Shown in pieces: positions 8,386-18,427 of a stretch of DNA of 64,000 nucleotides. The notes under the pieces are model-generated. The model was not told the DNA's origin. It searched no databases and saw nothing but the letters and a program-made list of their open reading frames with translations. The position numbers and the translations under genes were made by a program. Source of the stretch: Acidipropionibacterium acidipropionici (lineage in GTDB: Bacteria; Actinomycetota; Actinomycetes; Propionibacteriales; Propionibacteriaceae); contig NZ_CP013126.1 of the NCBI RefSeq assembly GCF_001441165.1, forward strand, positions 835,551-899,550. The letters run 5' to 3'. The stretch's first letter is position 1; every line of letters starts with the position of its first letter.

Positions 8386-9920
8386 CACAGCACCTCCAGT
8401 GGGAGCGTGCGGGTCCCGGCGGGGGCGGCCCCGGGGCTTGTCGCAGCAGGATTGGCCCCGTGGAATGCTTCGACGTCGTAGTCGACGGGGCAGCCCTCCA
8501 ACTCCGTGATGCCCGGCGGCATCCCGGTGCGTGTGGTGGGGATGACGTAGCGCTCGTCGTACTTGGCGATCGACAGCAGCCGGTACATGGCGCGGACGTC
8601 GTCACCGGTCATGCCGACCGCGGCGGGAATGGATTCGTCGGCGTCATTCCCCATGAAGACGTCGCGCATATAGGAGCGCATCGCCGCCAGCCGGCGCAGG
8701 GAGCGCTCCACCGGAGCGGTGTCGCCGGCGCTGAACAGCCCGGCGAGATATTCCATCGGGATCCGCATCTGCGAGATCGCCGAGAGCAGCACCTTGTGGT
8801 TCTCGCCGTCGGAGCCCGACGCGGTGACGGCGTCGACCACCGGGGAGAGCGGCGGCACGTACCAAACCATCGGCAGGGTGCGGTACTCCGGATGCAGCGG
8901 CAGGGCCACCTGGTAGCGGGTGATGAGATCCCAGATCGGGGAGGCCTGGGCGGCTTCGATCCAGGAGTGGGCGACGCCGTCGGCCTTGGCCTGCTCGATC
9001 ACCGCGGGATCGTTGGGATCCAGCAGGATCTGGCGCTGGGCCTCGTAGAGATCGCGCTCGTCGGCCTGGGATGCGGCCCAGGAGACCCGGTCGGCGTCGT
9101 AGAGCAGCACCCCCAGGTAGCGCAGCCGCCCCACGCAGGTCTCCGAGCAGACGGTGGGCTGGCCGGCCTCCAGGCGCGGGTAGCACAGGGTGCACTTCTC
9201 GGCCTTGCCGGTCTTGTGGTTGAAGTAGACCTTCTTGTAGGGGCATCCCGAGACGCACATCCGCCAGCCGCGGCAGCGGTCCTGGTCGACGAGCACGATG
9301 CCGTCCTCGACCCGCTTGTACATGGCCCCCGAGGGGCAGGAGGCCACGCAGGTGGGATTCAGGCAGTGCTCGCAGATCCGCGGCAGGTAGAACATGAAGG
9401 TGTCCTCGATGGTCTTGGCGACCTCGAGGTTCATCTGGTGCAGGACGGGGTCGGCGTCGAGGGTCTCCATCGATCCGCCCAGATCGTCGTCCCAGTTGGG
9501 CCCCCAGGCGATGGTGTCCTTGTGCTCGCCGGTGAGGGTGGATTTCGCCCGGGCCGTCGGCGTGGTGCGCGAGGCCGGGGCGGACAGCAGGGTGTCGTAC
9601 TCGTAGGTCCACGGCTCGTAGTAGTCGTTGACGCCGGGCAGGTTCGGGTTGGAGAAGATCTTCCCGAGCAGGGCCAGACGACCGCCCTGCCGGGGCACCA
9701 GCCGGCCGGAGGCGGTGCGCCGCCAGCCCCCCTTCCACTTCTCCTGATCCTCCCAGCCGCGGGGGTAGCCGACGCCGGGGCGGGTCTCCACGTCGTTGAA
9801 CCACATGTACTCGGTGCCCTCGCGGTTGGTCCACGCCTGCTTGCAGGTCACCGAACAGGTGTGGCATCCGATGCACTTGTCGAGATTCATGACCATCGCG
9901 ATCTGCGCCATGACCTTCAT
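8385..9920 (-). CDS. narH: Respiratory nitrate reductase beta subunit NarH
   Basis: Iron-sulfur electron-transfer subunit between NarI and NarG, 511 residues. The first cluster motif is CIGCHTCSVTC at residues 16-26. Further Cys groups are CEHCLNPTCVASCP, CRGWRMCVSGCP and CTLCYP with CSETC. The CRGW tryptophan in place of a Cys marks the 3Fe-4S site typical of NarH. The ATG at 9920 is preceded by GGAGGT and overlaps the narG stop by one base. The C-terminal GCPVDYDVEAFHG segment is normal. Confidence 0.97.
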   Translation of the reverse strand: MKVMAQIAMVMNLDKCIGCHTCSVTCKQAWTNREGTEYMWFNDVETRPGVGYPRGWEDQEKWKGGWRRTASGRLVPRQGGRLALLGKIFSNPNLPGVNDYYEPWTYEYDTLLSAPASRTTPTARAKSTLTGEHKDTIAWGPNWDDDLGGSMETLDADPVLHQMNLEVAKTIEDTFMFYLPRICEHCLNPTCVASCPSGAMYKRVEDGIVLVDQDRCRGWRMCVSGCPYKKVYFNHKTGKAEKCTLCYPRLEAGQPTVCSETCVGRLRYLGVLLYDADRVSWAASQADERDLYEAQRQILLDPNDPAVIEQAKADGVAHSWIEAAQASPIWDLITRYQVALPLHPEYRTLPMVWYVPPLSPVVDAVTASGSDGENHKVLLSAISQMRIPMEYLAGLFSAGDTAPVERSLRRLAAMRSYMRDVFMGNDADESIPAAVGMTGDDVRAMYRLLSIAKYDERYVIPTTRTGMPPGITELEGCPVDYDVEAFHGANPAATSPGAAPAGTRTLPLEVL

Positions 9921-12900
9921 CAGAACTGCACCTCCTGGCTGCGACGCCGGATGAGCGTCACCTCGTCGCGCTGGTTGCCTGTGGGGCCGTAGTAGTTGAA
10001 CGAGTAGCTCAACTGGGCGTACCCGCCGATGAAATGGCTGGGTTTGAGCATGATCCGGGTCAGCGAGTTGTGGATCCCGCCGCGCTTGCCGGAGCGCTCC
10101 GACAGCGGGGTGTTCATGGTGCGCTCCTGGGCGTGGTACATGAACACGGTGCCCTCGGGGATGCGGTGGCTGACGATGGCGCGGGCGTCGACGGTGCCGT
10201 TGCGGTTGTAGGCCTCCACCCAGTCGTTGTCGGCCACCCCGATCTTGGCGGCGTCGGCCGGGGACATCCAGATGGTCTGGCCGCCGCGGCCCAGGGTGAG
10301 CATGTGCGGGTTGTCGTAGTACTGGGAGTGGATGGCCCACTTGTTGTGGGCGGTGATGTAGCGCACCGCGACCTCGGCGACCCCGGTCTCGGTCTGGCCC
10401 CGGTAGCCGACGGGACGCTCCCCGTAGAGGTGGGCGATGTCCAGGGGAGGCCGGTAGACCGGCAGGTTCTCCCCCATGTCGCGCATCCAGTCGTGATCCA
10501 GGTAGTAGTGCATCCGCCCGGTCAGGGTGTGCCAGGGCTTGTGGCGCTCCACATTGACCACGAAGGCCGAGTAGCGGCGCCCGCCGTGCTCCGAGCCCGA
10601 CCACTCCGGGGAGGTGATCACCGGCTGGGGATGGGATGCGGTGTCGGCGAAGGTGACGCGACGATCCTGGGACCCCGACGCCAGATCGGCCATCGTCGTG
10701 CCGGTGCGGCGCTCCATCTGCTGGAAGCCGTCGGTGGCCAGGCGCCCGTTGGTGGTGCCGGAGGTGGCCAGGATGGTGTCGCATGCCTTGATGTCGGTGT
10801 CGACCAGAGGCCGTCCCTTCCCGGGGCCCGCGGTGGCGACGCCGTGGCGGCGTCCCAGCTCGGCGATCTCCTGGTCGGGGTGGAAGGTGACCCCCTTGAC
10901 GGCCATGCCGACGGTGTCGGTGAGCGGCCCCAGGGTGTCGAATTTCGCACCGATCTGGGTGTAGTCGCGCTCGACGGGGATGAGCTTGGGCATGGTGACG
11001 CCGGGGATCCAGAGTCTTTCGCCGGTCTCCGGGTCGGTGACGTCGCCGGTGGCCCCGGCCGCGCTGGTCATCTCGTCGGGGGTGTCGTGCATGAGCGGGG
11101 CGGCGACGACGTCGGTACGGGTGCCGAGATGTTTTTCGGCCATCTGGGAGACGAGGTGGGCCAGGGTGCGGAAGGTCTCGAAATCGGTGCGCGCCTCCCA
11201 GGGCGGGTCGACGGCCGCATTGAAGGAGTGCACGAAGGGGTGCATATCGGTGCTGGAGAGATCGTGCTTCTCATACCAGGTGGCGGCCGGAAGAATGACA
11301 TCGGAGTGCAGGGTGGTGGACGTCGTGCGGAAATCCGCGGTCCACATCAGGTCGAGCTTTCCGGAGGGGGCCTCGTCCCGCCATCGGATGTCGCGCGGCC
11401 GCTGGTCGGCAGGCAGCTCGGAGGCGTTGACGTCGTCATCGCAGCCGAGCATGTGACGCATGAAGAACTCGGTGCCCTTGGCGCTGGAGCCCAGCAGGTT
11501 GGTGCGCCAGTTGGCCAGCACGCGGGGCTGGTTCTCCTCGGCATCGGGATCCTGGCAGGCGAAGCCGAGAGTCCCGGAGGCCAGCTGGTCGGCGATGTAC
11601 TCGCCGGGTTTCCGGCCGGCCGCCGCGGCTTCGTCTGCCAGGTCGAGGGGGTTGCGGTCGAAGGTCGGGTAGCTGGGCGACCATCCCCGCCTCGCCGATT
11701 CGACGAGGGTGTCGGCGGTGGTGAGCCCGGCGAGGGTGCCGGCCCCCAGCGGGGAGGCGACCTTCTCGGCCCGCGCGCCGTCGTAGCGCCACTGGTCGGT
11801 GGTGAGGTAGTACCAGGCGGTGGAGATCATCTGGCGGGCCGGGCGGGCCCAGTCCAGAGCGAAGGAGTAATTGGCCCATCCGGTGAAGGGACGCACCTTC
11901 TCCTGGCCCACATAGTGCGCCCATCCGCCGCCATTGACGCCCTGGGTGGCGCACATATTGGTGAGCGACAGGAATGTCCGGTAGATCTCGTCGGCGTGAT
12001 AGAAGTGATTGACTCCGGCGCCCATGATGATCATGGATCGTCCGCCGGACTCGATGGCATTGAGGGCGAATTCGCGCCCGATCCGCTCGGCCGCGGCGGC
12101 GGGGACGCCGGTGAGTTCGGCCTGCCAGGCCGGGGTGCCCGGTGCCGTGGGGTCGTCGTAGCCGGTGGGCCAGTCGCCGGGCAGGCCGTCGCGGCCCACC
12201 GCGTAGCGGGCCAGGAGGAGATCGAAGACGGTGGTCACCAGATGGCCGTCGACCCGTCGGGCAGGCACGCCCCGGAGCACCACCCCGGCGCCCAGGCTGG
12301 CCTGGTCGGGCGAGGCGGGCAGGTCGAAGCGGGGCATCGCCACCTCGACGGGCTCCCAGGAGTCGGTGTCCATGACGCTCATCACCGGGTCGACGCCGTC
12401 CAGGTCGAGGTTCCAGTGCCCGGCGCCGGACTCCGAGAAGCGGTCGGCCAGGGTGCCGCCGGGGTCCTTGACGGCGCCGTCGGCCTCCATCACCAGGGGC
12501 CGGAACTCCGGCTTCTCCGGGCGGGTCTCGACTGTGGTGTGCGCGGCCGTGAGGAATTTGCCGGGGATCCGGGTGCCGGCCGCGGCGGCGTCCTGCCCGC
12601 CCTGATCGTCGGACTCGTAGGGATCGAGCTCGACCAGGAAGGGCGAGTCGGTGTAGCGGCGCATGTAGTCCATGAACATGGGTTCGCGGCGTCCGACGTG
12701 GAACTCGGTGAGGATGACGTGGCCCATCGCCATCGCCAGGGCCCCGTCGGTACCGGGCTGGACGCGCAGCCACTCGTCGGCGAATTTCGTGTTGTCGGCG
12801 TAGTCGGGGCTCACCACGACGACCTTCTGGCCGTGGTAGCGGGCCTCGGTCATGAAGTGGGCGTCGGGGGTGCGGGTGATGGGGACGTTGGATCCCCACA

Positions 12901-13676
12901 TGATGAGGTACTGGGAGTTGAACCAGTCGCCCGACTCGGGGACGTCGGTCTGGTCTCCGAAGACCTGAGGGCTGGCCGGGGGCAGGTCGGCGTACCAGTC
13001 GTAGAAGCTCAGCATGGTCCCGCCGAGCAGTTCGGTGAACCGGGACCCGGCGCCGTAGGAGACCATCGACATGGCCGGGATCACGGAGAACCCGGCGATC
13101 CTGTCTGGCCCGTAGGCCTTGATGGTGTGGACGTAGCCGGCCGCGATGATCTGAGTGGCCTCCTCCCAGGAGACCCGCACCATGCCGCCGTGGCCGCGCG
13201 CGCTCTTGTAGGCACGTGCCAGTTCGGGGTCGGAGACGACGGCCCCCCAGGCGTCGACCGGGTCCGCCGAGCTCGGCCAGCTTCGCCCGCCAGGCGTCCA
13301 GCAGCACCGAGCGCACATAGGGGTGGCGGATCCGCGTCGGGGAGTACTCGTACCAGCTGAACGCCGCCCCGCGCGGGCAGCCGCGCGGCTCGTACTCGGG
13401 CATGTCGGGGCCGGTGGTCGGGTAGTCGGTCTCCTGGGACTCCCAGGTGATGATCCCGTCCTTGACGTAGACCTTCCAGGAGCACGATCCGGTGCAGTTG
13501 ACGCCGTGGGTGGAGCGCACCACCTTGTCGTAGGACCAGCGCTGCCGGTAGAAGACGTCGGCCCCCCGGCCGCCCTGCAGGAAGAGCTGGCGGGTGTCGG
13601 GGGAGGGCTTGCCGCGACGCAGCCAGCTGCCCATCCGCAGCAGGGCGGAGGACTTCTCCTCGGAGCTCGTGGTCAT
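9920..13676 (-). pseudogene. narG: Nitrate reductase alpha subunit narG, interrupted by a one-base frameshift
   Basis: Molybdopterin catalytic subunit reducing nitrate to nitrite. From the ATG at 13676 the frame reads THGVNCTGSCSW (FS0 cluster His/Cys set) and PRGCPRGAAFSWYEYSP up to WRAKLAELGG, then becomes nonsense. A second frame, open to the stop at 9920, resumes with DPVDAWGAVVSDPELARAYKSARG. It contains FYDWYADLPPASPQVFG (Mo-ligand Asp region), QTDVPESGDW and normal NarG to the end. The span is 3757 nt, one more than a multiple of three, and the shift lies at about 13258-13270. Either one base is extra (real mutation or sequencing error), or 138 and 1100+ residue halves are made separately. 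Repaired, it would encode about 1251 residues, full length. Confidence 0.93.
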
Positions 13677-13715
13677 GAGATCTCTCCTAGTCAGCCGGGT
13701 ATCGGGGGGGGCGGA

Positions 13716-15050
13716 TCAGCCGGGGTAGGGGGCCCGGGGGCGGGCGTACTGGAACCAGCACACGGCCGAGCAGAGCAGGCAGAAGGCGGCGCAGATCCAG
13801 AACCACACCGCTGCCGACAGCGAGGACAGCGCGACTCCGACGACAAAGGGGCCGAAGCAGCCGATCGCCGCGGTGAATCCGATCGCCCCGCCGGCCTGGC
13901 GGGCGGGCATGATCATCGGCATCTGCTTGAAGGTGCCGGCATTGCCGATGCCCGAGAAGAAGAACATGGCGAGCATCCCGGCCAGGAAGAGGCCGAACTG
14001 GCCGGGCGACGTCGGATTGAGGAAGAGGGCGCAGAAGGCCAGGGTGATCGTCATCCCGATGCCCGAGACGAAGGTCCAGACGGCGCCGCCGAAGCGGTCG
14101 CACAGCGGGCCCCAGGCCACCCTCACCAGGGAGCCGATGAGCGGGCCGAGGAAGGCGTAGGAGGCGCTGGAGGGCAGGTTCGAGAACTTCCCGGCCAGGT
14201 CGGAGGCGTCCCCGAAGGTGTTGTTGATGAGCAGCCCGAACTGAGCGCTGAAGCCGCTGAACAGGCCGAAGGTCATGACGTACATCAGCGTCATGACCCA
14301 GGTGTTCGGGTTGGAGAAGATGTCGATCTGAGTGCGGAAGTTGGCCTTGACCGGGACGTCCTTGAGCAGGGTGAAGGCCAGGATCGCCGCCAGGACGGTC
14401 CAGGGCAGGAAGACGATCGCGGCGTTGTGCACCCACAGGGGGCTGGAGCCGGCCCGCTCGGGGGCGATCCAGGTGATGCCGAGCAGGCCGAATCCCATGA
14501 GCCAGGGGCCGAGCAGCTGGATGATCGACATGCCGAGGTTGCCGACGCCGGCCTGGATGCCCAGCGCGGTGCCCTGCTTGCGCTTGGGGAAGAAGTAGCC
14601 GGTCGAGGGCATGTAGCCGGAGAAGGATCCGCCGCCGATGCCGCACAGCAGCGAGAGGAGGAGCAGTGTGCCGAAGCTTGTGGTGGTGTCCTGGACGGCG
14701 AAGAACCAGCCGAGCATCGGGATGAGGTAGAGCAGGGAGCTGATCCCGACGAGCTTGCGGGTGCCGATGACCGGGGGCAGGAACATGTAGACCAGCCGGA
14801 TGAAACCGGCCGACAGGCCCGGCATGGAGGTGAGCCAGTAGAGCTGGGACTTCGACAGGTCGAATCCGATGGCGTTGAGCTTCGGGGCGACGGCGCTCAC
14901 CAGGAACCAGACGCAGAAGGCGATGACCATCGAGAAGGTCGAGACGGTCAGGGTGCGCCAGGCCAGCCGGGAGTCCCAGTTCTCCTCCGGGTTCCAGTCC
15001 TTGACGACATGGCGCGACGCTGCTGTGCTCCGCGACGTTGCAGTGCTCAC
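13716..15050 (-). CDS. narK: Nitrate/nitrite MFS transporter NarK
   Basis: 12-helix major facilitator of the nitrate/nitrite porter family, 444 residues; imports nitrate or exchanges it for nitrite. Family motifs seen include GIGGGSFSGYMPSTGYFFP and GIQAGVGNLGMSIIQL (nitrate signature), then a second-half GIGNAGTFKQMPMIMP. The GTG at 15050 is preceded by GAGGGGA. First gene of the nar-moa operon; the gap to narG is 39 bp. Confidence 0.95.
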   Translation of the reverse strand: MSTATSRSTAASRHVVKDWNPEENWDSRLAWRTLTVSTFSMVIAFCVWFLVSAVAPKLNAIGFDLSKSQLYWLTSMPGLSAGFIRLVYMFLPPVIGTRKLVGISSLLYLIPMLGWFFAVQDTTTSFGTLLLLSLLCGIGGGSFSGYMPSTGYFFPKRKQGTALGIQAGVGNLGMSIIQLLGPWLMGFGLLGITWIAPERAGSSPLWVHNAAIVFLPWTVLAAILAFTLLKDVPVKANFRTQIDIFSNPNTWVMTLMYVMTFGLFSGFSAQFGLLINNTFGDASDLAGKFSNLPSSASYAFLGPLIGSLVRVAWGPLCDRFGGAVWTFVSGIGMTITLAFCALFLNPTSPGQFGLFLAGMLAMFFFSGIGNAGTFKQMPMIMPARQAGGAIGFTAAIGCFGPFVVGVALSSLSAAVWFWICAAFCLLCSAVCWFQYARPRAPYPG

Positions 15051-15229
15051 TGTCCCCTCCGAGACGTGTCGGGATCAATTTCCCCGGACATTACCAGGGA
15101 AAACATGACGGATGTGTTAACGGCACACGATCGCCCCTCCTCCCTCCCAACCCGGCGTCATCCGTGGGAGCGGACCGCGGCGACGTCGTCGCGCATCTGA
15201 CCCCTGCCGCGGCCCCGGCCCGACCCTCG

Positions 15230-15278
15230 GCGGCATCCAAACCTGGCGGCGGCAGTGGAATTTCACTGCCGCCGCCAG
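15230..15278. repeat. Palindromic repeat, family A copy 1
   Basis: GGCATCCAAACCTGGCG followed by a perfect 15 bp stem (15243-15257 with 15264-15278) around GAATTT. The left flank and the GCAGTGGAAT core recur at 25358-25427, so this is a dispersed palindromic element rather than a simple terminator. The right arm here has decayed outside the inner stem. Confidence 0.75.
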
Positions 15279-15291
15279 TTCTTCCTGACGT

Positions 15292-15352
15292 CGCGCCAGA
15301 GTCTGCACGAGGCGCCCGAAATACCTGGCGCGCCGTGCAGGTTCTGGCGCGT
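15292..15352. repeat. Imperfect inverted repeat, family B copy 1
   Basis: The arm CGCGCCAGAGTCTGCACG starts at 15292. It pairs imperfectly with the complement of GCGCGCCGTGCAGGTTCTGG ending near 15352. The same arm recurs at 61560-61582, next to an unrelated gene, showing a second dispersed repeat family. Confidence 0.7.
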
Positions 15353-15425
15353 CGTGGGGTCATGCGGGCGACGGGGTCGGTACTGGGGCAGGGGGCTCGG
15401 GACCGGGTCGGGGAGGCCCGTTCGA

Positions 15426-15451
15426 TATTTAACGGATTAAGCCGTTAATAT
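15426..15451. promoter_or_regulatory. Operator-like inverted repeat before the P450 gene
   Basis: TTAACGG (15429-15435), a 6 bp spacer, then CCGTTAA (15442-15448), extended by A/T-rich flanks, in an otherwise GC-rich region 37 bp upstream of the P450 start. It is placed as a repressor or activator site for the P450/flavoprotein operon; the binding protein is unknown. Confidence 0.5.
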
Positions 15452-15487
15452 TCCCCTGAGATGTCCTGGCACCCCGGAGGAGACCCC

Positions 15488-16684
15488 ATGCCGCACACCG
15501 CACCCAGCCCCGCGATCACCACGGCTCCGACCGCCGACACGCTCGACGAGAGGAACCGGGATCCCCGCCAGGCCACCGAGGAGATGCGCGGCACCGCTGT
15601 GTCCGCCGACGCCTCGGGCGACTGGGTGGTGCTGGGCCACGACGAGGCGGTGCAGGTCGCCTGCGATGCGGACTCCTTCTCCTCGGCCGTCTCGGCCCAC
15701 CTCCAGGTGCCCAACGGGCTGAACGGGGAACGGCACGCCGCCTTCCGAAGGGTCATCGATCCCTTCTTCTCCGCCAGGCGGATGGCGGCCCTGGAGCCGG
15801 TGCTCCGATCTGTCGCCCGGGACCTCGTGGCGGCGCTCCCCCACCTCGCTCCGGTGGACGCCGTGGCCGAGATCGGCTCGGTCTTCGCCGTGCGCGCCCA
15901 GACCCGGTGGCTCGGCTGGCCCACCGCCCTGGAGCCGCGGCTGCTGGCCTGGATGGACGCCAACCATGCGGCCACCAGATCCGGTGAGAGGAGCCGCACG
16001 GCCGCCGTCGCCGCGGATTTCGACGCCATCATCGAAGAGGTCGTCACCGCCAAGACGCTGGATGGCGACCGGAACGACGTCACGTCCGAGCTGCTGGCCA
16101 CCACCGTGAGCCTCGACGGCGAACCGGAGCGCCCGCTCACCCGCCCCGAGGTGGTCTCGATCCTGCGGAACTGGACCGGCGGGGATCTGGGATCGATCGC
16201 GCTGTGCGTCGGCGTCGTGCTCCACGATCTGGCCGCCGCCCCGCGCCTTCAGGAGCGGATGCGGGTGGCCCGGCGCCCCGAGAGGGCGGCGATCATCGAC
16301 GAGCTGCTGCGCCGCGACGACCCCTTCGTGTCCAACCGGCGGGTGGCCACCTGCCCGGTGGATCTGGGTGGGCAGCACATCGAGGCCGGCCAGCGGGTCC
16401 GGATCCACTGGACGGCCGCCAATCGCGACGAGCGGGTCTTCTTCGATCCCGATCTCATCAGGACCGGGAGCCACGCCGGACACAATCTGGTCTACGGCGT
16501 CGGGCCCCATGTGTGTCCGGGCCGACCATTGGCCACCCTCGAACTCGTCGTGCTCGTCGAGGCTCTGCTGGCCGCCTGTCGAATCGAGCCCTCCACCGAC
16601 ATCCCCACCAGCCGCGAGGTGAGCCCCGTCGGGGGCTACGCCCGGGTCGGCATCACACTGCGCCCTATCCGCGAGGAGAAATGA
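15488..16684 (+). CDS. Cytochrome P450
   Basis: 398-residue soluble P450 monooxygenase. The heme-binding loop GVGPHVCPGRPLATLE carries the axial cysteine near residue 345, and the ExxR motif appears as ELLRRDDP near residue 277. The I-helix reads NWTGGDLGSIAL, with Ser where the usual oxygen-activating Thr sits. The ATG at 15488 has GGAGGAGA just upstream; an upstream in-frame ATG at 15461 lacks a site. The stop overlaps the next flavoprotein gene, implying a functional pair. Substrate unknown. Placement between nar and hcp genes raises a nitrogen-oxide-linked role as speculation. Confidence 0.88.
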   Translation: MPHTAPSPAITTAPTADTLDERNRDPRQATEEMRGTAVSADASGDWVVLGHDEAVQVACDADSFSSAVSAHLQVPNGLNGERHAAFRRVIDPFFSARRMAALEPVLRSVARDLVAALPHLAPVDAVAEIGSVFAVRAQTRWLGWPTALEPRLLAWMDANHAATRSGERSRTAAVAADFDAIIEEVVTAKTLDGDRNDVTSELLATTVSLDGEPERPLTRPEVVSILRNWTGGDLGSIALCVGVVLHDLAAAPRLQERMRVARRPERAAIIDELLRRDDPFVSNRRVATCPVDLGGQHIEAGQRVRIHWTAANRDERVFFDPDLIRTGSHAGHNLVYGVGPHVCPGRPLATLELVVLVEALLAACRIEPSTDIPTSREVSPVGGYARVGITLRPIREEK

Positions 16685-17313
16685 TGGCAGAACACATCCT
16701 CATCGACCCGCCCATCCTCTACATCGGCACGCCGGTCGTGCTGCTCTCCACCCTCAATCCCGACGGCACGCCCAACCTGGCGCCGATGTCCTCGGTCTTC
16801 GCACTGGGACAGACCGTGGTGCTCGGCATGGAGCTCACCAGCCGCACGGCCCAGAACCTGCGCGAGCGCCGCCAGGTCGTGGTCAATGTGCCCGGCCCCG
16901 AGCTGTGGCGCAATGTGGAGTCCCTGGCCCGGCTCACGGGAAGCGACCCGGTGCCCGATGACAAGCGCGACGTCTACTCCTACTGCGCCGACAAGTTCAC
17001 CGCCGCCGGGCTCACCGCCGAGGCCTCGGACCTGGTCGGCCCGCCGAGGGTGGCTGAGTGCCGCCTCCAGATCGAGGCCGAGGTGACGTCGGCCGAGCCC
17101 GACGCCGGGGGCGTCTTCCTGGTCACCCAGACCCGGGCGCGGGCGATCCACGCCGACCCGGCGCTCATGGTGCCCGGGACGCAGCACATCGACGCCCACA
17201 AGTGGCGCCCGCTGGTGCTGAACTTCCGCCACTACTTCAGGCTGGGCGAGGAGGTCGGGGAGAACTTCAAGACCCCGACCCCCAGCAATCCGGCGGTTTC
17301 CCGGCAGAGGTGA
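16684..17313 (+). CDS. FMN-binding split-barrel flavoprotein (flavin reductase-like)
   Basis: 209-residue protein of the flavin-reductase-like/PNPOx-like split barrel. TPVVLLSTLNPDGTPNLAPMS at the N terminus and RTAQNLRERRQVVVNVP match the FMN-binding strands of the family. The start is taken at the second of two adjacent ATGs because GAGGAG then lies 5 bp away. It overlaps the P450 stop, so it may supply reduced flavin or electrons to the P450, or act on a shared substrate. It ends near a strong hairpin. Confidence 0.75.
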   Translation: MAEHILIDPPILYIGTPVVLLSTLNPDGTPNLAPMSSVFALGQTVVLGMELTSRTAQNLRERRQVVVNVPGPELWRNVESLARLTGSDPVPDDKRDVYSYCADKFTAAGLTAEASDLVGPPRVAECRLQIEAEVTSAEPDAGGVFLVTQTRARAIHADPALMVPGTQHIDAHKWRPLVLNFRHYFRLGEEVGENFKTPTPSNPAVSRQR

Positions 17314-17325
17314 CCGGAGGCGTCG

Positions 17326-17375
17326 AGAGCGTGTAGGAGATGCGGGCGTCATTTCCCACATCTCCTACACGCTCT
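17326..17375. terminator. Bidirectional terminator-like hairpin between convergent genes
   Basis: A perfect 17 bp stem pairs 17326-17342 with 17359-17375 around a 16 nt loop. It lies between the flavoprotein stop and the hcp-reductase stop, which converge here. There is no U-tract, as is common in GC-rich actinobacteria. Confidence 0.7.
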
Positions 17376-17389
17376 GGACGAGTCGCGGC

Positions 17390-18427
17390 TCAGGCGGCCG
17401 AGGGGGCGAAGTTCTCCACCACGACCCGCTCGGCGGGCAGTCCCGCCGCGGCGGCGATCCGCTTCGTTGCGGCGACCATTCCCGGCGGGCCGCACACGTA
17501 GATGTCGGGCGCCGCGGGAGCCTGCGCCAGGGCATCTCCCAGTCCATCGAGCGGCGTGCCGACAAGACCCTGCCAGCTCTCGGAGGGCTGCCCGACCACC
17601 ACGTCATAGCGGAATCCGGGCAGCTTCTCGGCCAGGGCGTCCATGGCCTCCAGACCGAAGATCTCGGCCTCGGTCTGCACACCGAACCAGAGGCGGCTCG
17701 GATGGGGCTCGCCCCACTCGGCCATCCGCTCCAGCATCGACAGCAGCGGTGACAGCCCGGTGCCCCCGGCGATGAACCAGCGCGGCCGGATCCCGGTGTC
17801 GCGCACTCCGAAGGCGCCCTGGGGGCCGCGCACCGCCAGCTTCTGACCGGGCTCGATGCCACGCAGGAATCCGGAGAACTCGCCTCCCTCCCGCAGCTTG
17901 ATGAAGAGCTCGGCCACACCGTGCCAGTTGGGGGTGTTGGCCAGTGAGTAGGACCGGCGGGTGCTGGTGCCCGGGATCGTCAGCTCCAGGAACTGGCCGG
18001 GGTCGAACTCGCACCCGGCGCCGTCCTCGCCGGCATCCAGCGCCAGCTCCAGGCCGATCGTGTCGTCGGCCACCTCGTTGACCGCCGTGACGGTGGCCGT
18101 CCGCTCCGGAATGCGCCCGGAGATGATCCGGCCCTGCTCGTAGGGCAGGTCGATATTCAACGGCCCGTGGGCGTAGGTCCGGCACAGCAGCACATCGCCG
18201 CAGGCCGCGGCATCGTCGTCCAGCACGGTAGCCGCGTGGTCGCCGAGCTCGTAGTCGCCCGCGGCGTGGGCATGACATGCCCCGCAGTTGCCCGCCCGGC
18301 AGGAGGAGGGCAGCAGCATTCCCGCCTCCTCGGCGGCCTCGATGATCGTCTCCCCCTCGCCGCTGTGCAGCTCCAGGTGGGCGCCGTCGGCAGTGGTCAG
18401 GGAATGGGTCCAGGTCGCGGTACTCAT
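17390..18427 (-). CDS. hcr: NADH oxidoreductase with 2Fe-2S ferredoxin domain, probable Hcp reductase (Hcr)
   Basis: 345 residues in three domains. An N-terminal plant-type ferredoxin carries [13 protein letters not shown] and a fourth Cys in GDVLLC. An FAD-binding barrel carries RRSYSLAN (residues about 176-183), and a C-terminal NAD domain carries [13 protein letters not shown] and YVCGPPGMV. The layout matches BenC/MmoC-type reductases with the ferredoxin in front; classical Hcr has it at the C end. The ATG at 18427 overlaps the hcp stop (ATGA), so electron supply to Hcp is the natural role. Symbol given by context. Confidence 0.85.
   Translation of the reverse strand: MSTATWTHSLTTADGAHLELHSGEGETIIEAAEEAGMLLPSSCRAGNCGACHAHAAGDYELGDHAATVLDDDAAACGDVLLCRTYAHGPLNIDLPYEQGRIISGRIPERTATVTAVNEVADDTIGLELALDAGEDGAGCEFDPGQFLELTIPGTSTRRSYSLANTPNWHGVAELFIKLREGGEFSGFLRGIEPGQKLAVRGPQGAFGVRDTGIRPRWFIAGGTGLSPLLSMLERMAEWGEPHPSRLWFGVQTEAEIFGLEAMDALAEKLPGFRYDVVVGQPSESWQGLVGTPLDGLGDALAQAPAAPDIYVCGPPGMVAATKRIAAAAGLPAERVVVENFAPSAA

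Larger units (their letters stand above)
15051..15487. other. 437 bp intergenic region between divergent narK and P450 genes
   Basis: No convincing gene. It holds the narK promoter side with an inverted repeat TTTCCC (15079-15084) and GGGAAA (15097-15102). Then come two long palindromic repeats (15230-15278 and 15292-15352) that recur elsewhere in the window, and the operator-like repeat just before the P450 gene. A TTGAT half-site on the minus strand at 15074-15078 is too weak to call an FNR box. Confidence 0.7.

Noticed and set aside
8460-9992. 510-codon plus-strand open frame
   Set aside because: Antisense shadow of narH.
13255-13272. Programmed frameshifting in narG
   Set aside because: No slippery heptamer or downstream structure is evident, and NarG proteins are known as continuous chains.
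10034-13360. 1108-codon open frame on the plus strand
   Set aside because: Exactly antisense to narG, with a Gly/Val/His-rich composition typical of a high-GC mirror frame; no family motif.
15074-15078. FNR half-site TTGAT in the narK promoter
   Set aside because: The second half does not match ATCAA; a single 5 bp half-site is not evidence.
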